From a virus: 40,053 nt of DNA. Position 1 is the stretch's first letter. Each line of letters starts with the position of its first letter. Shown here one piece after another: positions 23,056 through 29,075 of the stretch. The notes under the pieces are model-generated. The model was not told the origin of the DNA. It ran no database searches and was given only the letters and a program-made list of their open reading frames with translations. The stretch is from positions 1-40,053 of IMG/VR virus record IMGVR_UViG_3300037827_000472. One strand, given 5' to 3'. The position numbers were made by a program, and so were the translations under genes.

Positions 23056-23089
23056 TAAAAGAAAAGGCCCCTCGGTCAAAAGGGGCCTT
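23056..23089 (-). terminator. Second leftward terminator
   Basis: AAGGCCCC (23064-23071) pairs perfectly with GGGGCCTT (23082-23089) around a 10-base loop. Leftward the stem is followed by TTTTCTTTTATAT. Rightward it lacks a T-tract. It lies 90 bp before the initiator gene. Confidence 0.65.
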
Positions 23090-23091
23090 AC

Positions 23092-23152
23092 AGGATCTCT
23101 ATAACGAGAATAACACATGGTGTGCCTCTCATTATAGCGAATCCTGTTTTTT
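23092..23152 (+). terminator. Long imperfect hairpin with T6: terminator or attenuator
   Basis: AGGAT/ATCCT (23092-23096, 23141-23145), TATAA/TTATA (23100-23104, 23132-23136), GAGA/TCTC (23106-23109, 23127-23130) and CACA/TGTG (23114-23117, 23121-23124) stack into one 54-nt hairpin, then G and six Ts. It lies in the leader of the initiator gene and could make its expression conditional on antitermination. Confidence 0.55.
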
Positions 23153-23179
23153 AGACACAGCTAAAAGAAGGATTTGTCT

Positions 23180-24103
23180 ATGAAAATATTCACACAGCTT
23201 CCAGAAGAACTTTTCGATCATATCCTTTGGAAAGAAACCAAGAAAAAAAAAGATTGGCGTTGGGCACTCATTGCAATCCTCCGACGCGCTGCCTTGGTAA
23301 ATCAATCGGATTTAATCAAAGGTCAAGCAACCATATCTATTCGTCAAGTATCTGACGATGCAGAAATAACAAAAAAACAAGCGGAAAAAGCTATTCGTTT
23401 TTGGTTGGGTATAACAGCTCAAAACAAAAAGCGCGTGGATGGAGCGTGTGTTCTTCGTGAAGTTTTTGGGGGACAGAAAAGGGGACAGAAAAGGGGACAA
23501 GAAAAAGCAGTCTACAATATATTGTTGAAAGGATATTGCGAAAATGAGGGGACAGAAAAGGGGACAGAAAAGGGGATGGGCGAGGGGACACAGAGGGGAC
23601 ACAAAGGGGACAGCCCCCCGAGAGAAAATCAGACAGAAGCTAAGAAGCTAGAGGAATCCTTACAGGATTCTTTTATTAACGCCCCGGGGGCGGTGGATTC
23701 CGGCGCGCCAACGCGCCGTTTCTTTGCGTTAGATGAAAAGACAATGACCTTTACTGGAATGAGCAAGAAAGATATCGAAGGCTGGCGAGAGCACTATCGC
23801 TACTTGAATCCCTTGGACTATCTCGATGACATGGCAACATGGCTTCTCAAAAACAAACCACCGGAATATAGAGCAAACATTCCACGCAAGTTCTTCACAA
23901 ATTGGCTCTCAAAACATAATGAAACAAATCAAAAAAACCTAGACAAAGGCAAATCAAATGACGATCGACATTCTCTGGCACAAGGGCAAGGAAATAAACC
24001 TCAAGGTAAATTTATCAACGGTAACATGGACGAAACACCCCTCGTTGCCGGTGCAGGTTTTTACGACAAACTCTATCCATTGCCCAAGATGCAAAAAAAA
24101 TGA
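23180..24103 (+). CDS. Lambda O-like replication initiator
   Basis: 307 residues from the ATG at 23180 (AAGGA Shine-Dalgarno). Residues 1-85 look like a winged-helix DNA-binding domain ('ATISIRQVSDDAEITKKQAE'). A charged linker (about 98-150, GQKRGQKRGQ and GTEKGTEKG) is encoded by 12-bp iterons. The C-terminal part has 'KKDIEGWREHYRYLNPLDYL' and is probably the helicase-loader contact region. Gene-internal iterons, the regulator upstream and the DnaC-like gene downstream reproduce the lambda O/P layout, in which the initiator binds the origin within its own gene. The end overlaps the loader by 146 bases. Confidence 0.75.
   Translation: MKIFTQLPEELFDHILWKETKKKKDWRWALIAILRRAALVNQSDLIKGQATISIRQVSDDAEITKKQAEKAIRFWLGITAQNKKRVDGACVLREVFGGQKRGQKRGQEKAVYNILLKGYCENEGTEKGTEKGMGEGTQRGHKGDSPPRENQTEAKKLEESLQDSFINAPGAVDSGAPTRRFFALDEKTMTFTGMSKKDIEGWREHYRYLNPLDYLDDMATWLLKNKPPEYRANIPRKFFTNWLSKHNETNQKNLDKGKSNDDRHSLAQGQGNKPQGKFINGNMDETPLVAGAGFYDKLYPLPKMQKK
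23469..23613. repeat. Iterons GGGGACAGAAAA: probable replication origin
   Basis: Copies start at 23469, 23481, 23493 (array 1) and 23548, 23560, 23572 (degenerate), 23584, 23595, 23606 (array 2). Most are spaced 12 bp, the last ones 11 bp, with an AT-rich 42-bp gap (ACAATATATTGTTG) between the arrays. Four copies are identical over 12 bp. Because the arrays fall in different codon phases, the conserved unit is the DNA and not the peptide, as expected for initiator-binding sites. Confidence 0.8.
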
Positions 24104-24818
24104 ATTCGGTTTGCTGCATGAGACGCAGCAGCCGCATCGCATCACCTGTTACTGCGTTGTTGATAATTGCTTGAGAGAGGACGCCAAAGCCTCAGCGGAA
24201 ATAAAACGAACTTCAAAAAAACAAGAAAAACAAACAGGTTCTGAAAAATTCGGAATGGGAAGAGCTTTTCGCAATTCACACCTTGCGCAATGGATTGCTT
24301 CAGAAGCTGATCATCGGCGCGTTTTGGACTGGATTACAAATGACCGACTTTTCATCACAGTTCTAGGCCATCCTGGAACCGGTAAAAGCTATCTTTCTGC
24401 TGCAATATTGAACTTTCTTTACGAAGCTGGGCGAGAAGTTGCTTATGTAACCCATCGAAAGTTTATCGAAGAAATCCATTTTGCCATGCAGGACGGCAAA
24501 ACACAGCATTCCGTGATGCCTCGCTATTCGGAAAAAGAGTTTCTTATCATTGATGATCTGGGTTCTGCAACTTGCACGGAATGGCAGCAAGAAATGCTTC
24601 TAGAATTAATTGATCGAAGATATGCTAACAAGGCTAAAACGGTCATAACCTCTAATTTCAACAAACAGGAGCTTTATAAAAAATTAGGAGATAGAACAGC
24701 TTCGAGATTATTAGACAAACATAATATTCTTATCGAAATCTGGACTAAAGACCGCAGACTTGATCAGGAATTCGATGTAGGTGACTTTTGGAAAACGCGA
24801 GAAATGGGGAGGGAGTAA
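23958..24818 (+). CDS. DnaC/IstB-like AAA+ helicase loader
   Basis: 286 residues; AAAGG Shine-Dalgarno before ATG 23958. A zinc-binding N-terminal segment (C42-x2-C45 and C66-x4-C71) precedes an AAA+ domain with Walker A GHPGTGKS (137-144), Walker B FLIIDD (195-200), sensor-like 'AKTVITSNFNKQEL' and an arginine-finger-like 'GDRTASRLLDKHN'. Such proteins load the replicative helicase at the origin using ATP. It follows the initiator and starts well inside it, so 49 codons are read in two frames. A start at a later GTG or TTG would shorten the N-terminus before the zinc motif. Confidence 0.9.
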   Translation: MTIDILWHKGKEINLKVNLSTVTWTKHPSLPVQVFTTNSIHCPRCKKNEFGLLHETQQPHRITCYCVVDNCLREDAKASAEIKRTSKKQEKQTGSEKFGMGRAFRNSHLAQWIASEADHRRVLDWITNDRLFITVLGHPGTGKSYLSAAILNFLYEAGREVAYVTHRKFIEEIHFAMQDGKTQHSVMPRYSEKEFLIIDDLGSATCTEWQQEMLLELIDRRYANKAKTVITSNFNKQELYKKLGDRTASRLLDKHNILIEIWTKDRRLDQEFDVGDFWKTREMGRE

Positions 24819-25103
24819 GTGAAACCTAACATCGACAAAATCCATCCTGAAAAGGTCCAGGACACGCTTGTGGAATTCCTTCCCGAATTCCAGCAGGCCT
24901 ATACCGGTACCAAAGCCTATACGGCTCTCTGTGACGCCGTGTTTGACTACATCAACAGCATCCACGTCAACCGAGAGGAGAAATTGCAATTAGTGGCTCA
25001 CTACCGCGGACTTTTCGAACATCTGACGTTGACAACCCCAGCGCCATCACCTAAAATATTCACATGGGACCGGGAATTCCAACGACACAGGGCAGTCACA
25101 TGA
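24819..25103 (+). CDS. Replication-block protein, unknown
   Basis: 94 residues starting at GTG directly after the loader stop, with GGGAGG Shine-Dalgarno. Helical; 'KVQDTLVEFLPEFQQAYTGT' and 'VNREEKLQLVAHYRGLFEHL'. Coupled to both neighbours (ATGA with the next). Probably a small accessory replication protein by position only. Confidence 0.6.
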   Translation: MKPNIDKIHPEKVQDTLVEFLPEFQQAYTGTKAYTALCDAVFDYINSIHVNREEKLQLVAHYRGLFEHLTLTTPAPSPKIFTWDREFQRHRAVT

Positions 25104-25327
25104 GCGCAAACCCGTCGATAGAGCCGAAGACCTGCAAAGCTTGCGGGAAAACCAAACCGCGCTGCGACTTCCCGATGGGACTTTACAAGCACGCATGCAA
25201 AGAGTGCGACAAACTTCAGCGACGAGATCGTTCGAGCTACCGCGGCAGCAAGCACATAACCTCCTCTATCCTGCGAAATCACGACAAGCGGGGAAAACCC
25301 ATAACGATAGCTTTTGTGGATGATTAA
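25100..25327 (+). CDS. Small zinc-ribbon protein
   Basis: 75 residues from the ATG at 25100 (ATGA overlap). 'KTCKACGKTKPRCDF' and 'HACKECDKLQRRD' provide two CxxC knuckles like those preceding HNH nuclease domains or in NinF/recombination accessory proteins, but the HNH residues are absent. Basic overall, so it may bind nucleic acid. Function not recognised. Confidence 0.6.
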   Translation: MSANPSIEPKTCKACGKTKPRCDFPMGLYKHACKECDKLQRRDRSSYRGSKHITSSILRNHDKRGKPITIAFVDD

Positions 25328-25499
25328 GAAAAAAGGGACCACGAATGCCCCCCAGAAAAGGCATAGAACGAACAGAGATGGCCCTAGAATCGCGCAAAAT
25401 CAAGCGGACGTAGAAATTCCGGTTCGAGAAAAGATAGATCAACTGACGAAAGATATGTGCGTTTTCGGAAATTTACAAAAAAGGACCAATTTAACATGA
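25320..25499 (+). CDS. Small basic open frame
   Basis: 59 residues from ATG 25320, MIKKKGTTNAPQKRHRTNRD at the start. No Shine-Dalgarno, but it overlaps the upstream stop and its own stop overlaps the next ATG (ATGA), the pattern used by neighbouring real genes. An alternative 22-codon frame starts at 25344. Function unknown and gene status uncertain. Confidence 0.4.
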   Translation: MIKKKGTTNAPQKRHRTNRDGPRIAQNQADVEIPVREKIDQLTKDMCVFGNLQKRTNLT

Positions 25500-25714
25500 A
25501 CATCAACGAAATCATCCTAACAGTCGTAATCGCCGGCTTCGCCTTTAACTTTGCACTCATGTACATCATTTGGCAAAATCTGACCACTAGGTTGGATAAG
25601 AGCGAAGCGAGAATTGCAGATATCGAAAAACGCCTCATCGTGATCGAAACTATGCTGCACATGAAAGATTGCTGCCTTCTCAAAAACGATAATCTCAACC
25701 GAAAGGCCGAATAA
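25496..25714 (+). CDS. Small TM plus coiled-coil protein
   Basis: 72 residues from the ATG at 25496 (AGGA Shine-Dalgarno). Membrane segment about 4-27 (IILTVVIAGFAFNFALMYII) and a coiled coil 'TRLDKSEARIADIEKRLIVI' with R/D-rich heptads. Same architecture as the products at 38742 and 38915. Could be an i-spanin-like or anchoring protein; unknown. Confidence 0.6.
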   Translation: MNINEIILTVVIAGFAFNFALMYIIWQNLTTRLDKSEARIADIEKRLIVIETMLHMKDCCLLKNDNLNRKAE

Positions 25715-25956
25715 TGACCAATCCTATTCGCTATAAATACCGTTTCGAAATAATTTATGAAAACAGGTACATGAAAAACGCAAGGTTATGGTTGCGTGCA
25801 ATGGCTCTGGGTTTTGAAAAAATAGGAATTCACGAAACGATGTCGTTTACATCGGAAAAAGATACGCCTATTGAACGATTGAAGAGTGTGATAAAAGAAG
25901 CCTATGAATCGCAAGAATGCGAAGTATTTCATATCGAAGGAGGCAAAATAGAATGA
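25714..25956 (+). CDS. Small protein, unknown
   Basis: 80 residues, TAATG-coupled, AAGG Shine-Dalgarno. Mixed fold: 'YKYRFEIIYENRYMKNARLW' then a helix and the closing 'SQECEVFHIEGGKIE'. No motif recognised. Member of the coupled chain of small rightward genes downstream of replication. Confidence 0.55.
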   Translation: MTNPIRYKYRFEIIYENRYMKNARLWLRAMALGFEKIGIHETMSFTSEKDTPIERLKSVIKEAYESQECEVFHIEGGKIE

Positions 25957-26192
25957 CCGCTCCCGTCCGCAAATCATCATGCTGCTGGCCATTCAATCAA
26001 TGCCAACGAAAACCGAAAGTGAAAAATATCGATGGCAAAATCAATGCCGCGGTTAAAGATGCCCTCGTAGCCTCACCAGCGGGCACCTATACCCCCGAAG
26101 GATTCAAAGTGGGGCAATATCCATCTGCAGCAGTTGAATGGCGTGCGATGCCACTTTCCAATAATCTGGAGAAAGAAATTGTACCGAAATGA
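25953..26192 (+). CDS. Small protein, unknown
   Basis: 79 residues from the ATG at 25953 (GGAGG Shine-Dalgarno, ATGA overlap). Basic Cys-containing N-terminus (MTAPVRKSSCCWPFNQCQRK), then 'SPAGTYTPEGFKVGQYPSAA'. No recognised family. Ribosome site and overlaps at both ends support it. Confidence 0.55.
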   Translation: MTAPVRKSSCCWPFNQCQRKPKVKNIDGKINAAVKDALVASPAGTYTPEGFKVGQYPSAAVEWRAMPLSNNLEKEIVPK

Positions 26193-26380
26193 AAAAATGC
26201 TTTAAATGTAAAGAAGAAAAAACTCAACTTTTTTTATTGCCGATGGTTCGTTTTTGTCCTGAAATATGCAGAGAATGCGCAACGAAATTTAATGACGAAT
26301 TTCAAAAACTAACTGAAAATTTCTTGGGTGAAGAATATTTTGATCCTGCTTTATCCATAGCACCTGAAAAAAAAGAATGA
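26189..26380 (+). CDS. Small zinc-ribbon protein
   Basis: 63 residues with ATGA coupling. 'MKKCFKCKEEKTQLF' and 'CPEICRECATKFNDEF' form a two-knuckle zinc ribbon. Similar small ribbon proteins are encoded at 25100, 27649, 37956 and 39121. Last gene before a short run of leftward frames. Function unknown. Confidence 0.6.
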   Translation: MKKCFKCKEEKTQLFLLPMVRFCPEICRECATKFNDEFQKLTENFLGEEYFDPALSIAPEKKE

Positions 26381-26391
26381 CCGTTTTAATA

Positions 26392-26616
26392 CTAGGAATC
26401 ATTTTTCCTATCCACAATGCATGTCAGGCCCATTTTTACTTTTATATAATCTAACTCTTCCTGTTGGCGTAGCATGATTTTTGTCAACTCATTTATCATA
26501 GCAAACGATTTTTTCCGAACTGCATGATGCGATTCCTTCAAAGCTATAACTTCTGCAGCCATAACATCGTCCTCGGTCACGGGCTTGAATAAATCCATCT
26601 GAACTTGCGCGCTCAT
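26392..26616 (-). CDS. Leftward small helical protein
   Basis: 74 residues (MSAQVQMDLFKPVTEDDVMA...). Predicted helical with 'FAMINELTKIMLRQQEELDY'. The only ribosome-site hint is a GAG, but the ATG overlaps the stop of a 10-codon frame (TAATG). It converges with the rightward chain at 26380. Plausible but not secure. Confidence 0.45.
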   Translation of the reverse strand: MSAQVQMDLFKPVTEDDVMAAEVIALKESHHAVRKKSFAMINELTKIMLRQQEELDYIKVKMGLTCIVDRKNDS

Positions 26617-26640
26617 TATAACTCGGCCATATTTTCTATC

Positions 26641-26826
26641 TCATTCATGTCTATTTTTCTTGCTAGGAAATAGCCTACTATGGTATAATGCTTTTTGTAA
26701 AGGAGAATTATGCATGCTATCTCCTCCTGCTGGGAATTGCACTAACCAGCCGTGTCCTACGTGAACGATACTGTAGGCGTGCGAGTTGTCTGTCTCTCCC
26801 GTTAAACACAACAGATAGGTCGCCAC
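26641..26826 (-). CDS. Doubtful leftward frame opposite a small-RNA unit
   Basis: 61 residues from GTG 26826 with poor ribosome site; 'GHGWLVQFPAGGDSMHNSPL' in the middle. An internal ATG (26712) with GGAGGAG upstream would give 24 residues. The opposite strand carries a promoter, Shine-Dalgarno and terminator spanning the same bases, so this frame may be incidental. Confidence 0.25.
   Translation of the reverse strand: MATYLLCLTGETDNSHAYSIVHVGHGWLVQFPAGGDSMHNSPLQKALYHSRLFPSKKNRHE
26660..26689 (+). promoter_or_regulatory. Extended -10 promoter
   Basis: TTGCTA (26660-26665), 18-bp spacer, TGGTATAAT (26681-26689) with a perfect TATAAT and the extended TGn motif. RNA would start near 26696. 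Confidence 0.65.
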
Positions 26827-26857
26827 GCACCTAGTAGCTCTAAAGCGTGGCTTTTTT
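26696..26857 (+). ncRNA. Candidate ~160-nt regulatory RNA with 11-codon leader peptide
   Basis: Bounded by the promoter at 26660-26689 and the terminator at 26822-26857. It contains AGGAG followed by a short frame (26710-26745, MHAISSCWELH). AGGAGA (26701-26706) can pair with TCTCCT (26720-26725), hiding the ribosome site. It could be a small RNA or a leader/attenuator for the membrane-peptide gene at 26874. Expression is not shown. Confidence 0.45.
26822..26857 (+). terminator. Rho-independent terminator
   Basis: GCCACGC (26822-26828) pairs with GCGTGGC (26845-26851) around a 16-nt loop, followed by six Ts (26852-26857). It ends the transcript from the 26660 promoter just before the next gene. 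Confidence 0.7.
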
Positions 26858-26873
26858 CAAACAAGGTATAATC

Positions 26874-26966
26874 ATGGAATGGACTCAATTTGTTGTCTTT
26901 TGCCTAGGGGTCTTTGGTCTCTTTATTATGTCCTACGAGCTACTAAAAGAGACCATGAAAAAATAA
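26874..26966 (+). CDS. Tiny membrane peptide
   Basis: 30 residues (begins MEWTQFVVFCLGVFGLFIMS), one transmembrane helix and a short Lys/Glu tail. AAGGT Shine-Dalgarno seven bases upstream. Located just after a terminator, so expression may depend on read-through. Function unknown; size fits holin-like or regulatory membrane peptides. Confidence 0.5.
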   Translation: MEWTQFVVFCLGVFGLFIMSYELLKETMKK

Positions 26967-26968
26967 AT

Positions 26969-27169
26969 ATGACCGATCACCCAAATTTAATCTACAAGGC
27001 CTCAAATTACGAACCTCTGGCACAGAACGCAATCGTTGACGTCAAATTTTCTAACGATATTTTATTGTCTCAACGTTTCCTCGATCAAAAACGAATACAA
27101 TATGATCCGAACGATCTAGAAGAAGGTCCTTACGGACTGTGCCTTAGAATTAAACGGGATAAAAAATGA
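26969..27169 (+). CDS. Small protein, unknown
   Basis: 66 residues starting two bases after the previous stop, no strong Shine-Dalgarno, presumably coupled. 'NYEPLAQNAIVDVKFSNDIL' and a basic C-terminus 'GLCLRIKRDKK'. Not recognised. Confidence 0.5.
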   Translation: MTDHPNLIYKASNYEPLAQNAIVDVKFSNDILLSQRFLDQKRIQYDPNDLEEGPYGLCLRIKRDKK

Positions 27170-27306
27170 CAACACCAAATCTCTATACCCTCGATTTAGT
27201 AAATACAGCGCATGATCGAGAGCAGCTCCGACAACGATTTAATCAAACAGTAAATCGCGAACGCTGGGCGCATATATTCAATGAACGAGTCAAAGGGAAA
27301 AAATGA
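27166..27306 (+). CDS. Small protein, unknown
   Basis: 46 residues (MTTPNLYTLDLVNTAHDREQ..., ending FNERVKGKK). Overlaps both neighbours by ATGA, the coupling used throughout this block, which is the main support. Helical and Arg-rich. Confidence 0.55.
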   Translation: MTTPNLYTLDLVNTAHDREQLRQRFNQTVNRERWAHIFNERVKGKK

Positions 27307-27632
27307 GCGAACCTAATTTTGTAGAAAGAATTGATAGGCTGATCGAGGATAAGCCTCTGTACCTTGCTACGATGATTGGTACATCCGCCGTTATCGTGGA
27401 ATATCTGGCCGCTAAAACAGATATTGCAGAGATGCCTCCGTATGTTCGTTATGCATGTGCTATTACAGCGGCCAACATCCGCGCTGTGCTAGCCAATGAT
27501 GAAACATATCTACCGACAATCGACAAAAGTGAATATCGAATGGGAGAGCAGACGCAAGAAAACATTATAAGGATGACGAATGAAATAATTACTTTACTAT
27601 ATAACGAGATACAAAAGGCAAATAATGTCTGA
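27303..27632 (+). CDS. Small helical protein, unknown
   Basis: 109 residues, ATGA-coupled. Predominantly alpha-helical, with 'YLATMIGTSAVIVEYLAAKT' moderately hydrophobic and possibly membrane-associated, then 'ENIIRMTNEIITLLYNEIQK'. No family recognised. Confidence 0.6.
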   Translation: MSEPNFVERIDRLIEDKPLYLATMIGTSAVIVEYLAAKTDIAEMPPYVRYACAITAANIRAVLANDETYLPTIDKSEYRMGEQTQENIIRMTNEIITLLYNEIQKANNV

Positions 27633-27648
27633 ATGGAGAGCAGGCTAA

Positions 27649-27846
27649 ATGACAAACTTCCCATGCCATTGCGGTAAACCATCGGTCGGTAATCTCGAAG
27701 ATGACGAATCTTTCATCCCTCTTTGCCTAGAATGTTACGATGTATATTTAACAAAAGGTCGGCTTATCCCAGAAGAAGGGCAGCTAATCTCCCAATATTC
27801 CAAAACATACATGCCAACTATTCTACATACCCCCCCTGAAATATGA
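27649..27846 (+). CDS. Small zinc-ribbon protein
   Basis: 65 residues, GGAG Shine-Dalgarno. 'FPCHCGKPSVGNL' and 'PLCLECYDVYLTKGR' form a zinc-ribbon with CxC and CxxC knuckles. It overlaps the methyltransferase start by ATGA. Similar in style to products at 26189 and 37956. Function unknown. Confidence 0.6.
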   Translation: MTNFPCHCGKPSVGNLEDDESFIPLCLECYDVYLTKGRLIPEEGQLISQYSKTYMPTILHTPPEI

Positions 27847-29075
27847 CTCTTAAACATAGACTTGAACTTATGTGGCCAGATAAAGAGAAAGTAGTTTCGC
27901 CTGAGCTAAGAGTTCTACTTGAAAAAGAGGTGTTCCAGTCAAGCCAGAAGGCAAAGAAAGGCACCAAAGATAATCTCCTTATCTACGGTGATAATCTTCT
28001 TGGGTTAAAAGCTCTTGAGCGCGATTACACTGGAAAAATCAAATGTATTTATATTGATCCTCCCTATAACACCAAAAGTTGCTTTACCCATTATGACGAT
28101 AGCATGGAGCATTCTCTATGGCTCAATATGATGAAAGATCGCCTGCTAATTATGCATCGTCTTTTGAGTGAAGATGGCTCGATCTGGATCAGTATTGATG
28201 ACAGCGAATGTCATTATTTGAAGATTATGTGTGATGAGATATTTGGAAGGAAGAATTTTATAAGTAATATTGTTTGGCAACACAGTGTACAAGGTAAAGG
28301 TTATAAAGGGATTTTTTCGGTTCATCATAATTTTATATTAGCCTATAGAAAGTCCTGTCTTTTTCAATTGAATTCTTCACCAAGAAATGAATCACATAAC
28401 AAAGCTTATTCTAATCCAGATAATGATCCACGTGGCCCATGGCGAACTGGCGATGTTCGTAATTCTCTTTACCGTAAGAATTTAATTTATGATTTGTACA
28501 CACCATCAGGAAACATCATCCCACCTCCTCCAAATGGATGGAGATGGTCCAAAGAAACAATGAAAAAGAAAATTGAAGAGAAAGAGATCGTATTTCGAAA
28601 TAATGAACGAAACATCATTAGAAAAATTTATTTAAAAGATCAAGAAGGTCGCGTACCAGAAACAATTTGGTTTGGAGATGAAGTAGGCACTTCTCGTGAA
28701 GCAGACAGTGAATCAAAAATTTTGTTCGGTAAAGAAAATAAATTCTCTACCCCAAAACCAGAACGCTTAATACAACGTATCCTACATTTAGGTACTAATC
28801 CCGGAGATCTCATCCTCGACTCTTTCGCAGGTTCCGGTACAACTGGCGCAGTTGCGCACAAAATGGGGCGCCGTTGGATCATGATAGAGCTAAATCCCCA
28901 TTGTCATTCTCTTATCATTCCTCGTCTCCAAAAAGTTATCGATGGTAGTGACCAAGGAGGAATATCTGAAGCTGTAGATTGGCAAGGAGGCGGGAGTTTC
29001 CGGTTCTGTGAGTTAGCGCCCTCATTACTTGAGCGCAATCACATAGGGCGATGGGTTATAAACAAATGGAATTGA
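27843..29075 (+). CDS. DNA methyltransferase, type III Mod-like
   Basis: 410 residues. Catalytic DPPYN (72-76, 'CIYIDPPYNTKSCF') precedes the SAM-binding FAGSGTTG near residue 330, the beta-class order of N6-adenine/N4-cytosine methyltransferases. Surrounding blocks ('LLIYGDNLLGLKALE', 'LSEDGSIWISIDDSE', 'KPERLIQRIL', 'LDSFAGSGTTGAVAHKM') match Mod subunits of type III systems. There is no restriction subunit, so it is probably a solitary modification enzyme, perhaps evading host restriction. The middle (150-290) should hold the target-recognition part. Its 3' end carries a copy of a 23-bp sequence from the next gene. Confidence 0.9.
   Translation: MTLKHRLELMWPDKEKVVSPELRVLLEKEVFQSSQKAKKGTKDNLLIYGDNLLGLKALERDYTGKIKCIYIDPPYNTKSCFTHYDDSMEHSLWLNMMKDRLLIMHRLLSEDGSIWISIDDSECHYLKIMCDEIFGRKNFISNIVWQHSVQGKGYKGIFSVHHNFILAYRKSCLFQLNSSPRNESHNKAYSNPDNDPRGPWRTGDVRNSLYRKNLIYDLYTPSGNIIPPPPNGWRWSKETMKKKIEEKEIVFRNNERNIIRKIYLKDQEGRVPETIWFGDEVGTSREADSESKILFGKENKFSTPKPERLIQRILHLGTNPGDLILDSFAGSGTTGAVAHKMGRRWIMIELNPHCHSLIIPRLQKVIDGSDQGGISEAVDWQGGGSFRFCELAPSLLERNHIGRWVINKWN

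Noticed and set aside
23312-23602. Leftward frames opposite the initiator (SPFLSPFLSP repeats)
   Set aside because: They are translations of the complement of the iterons.
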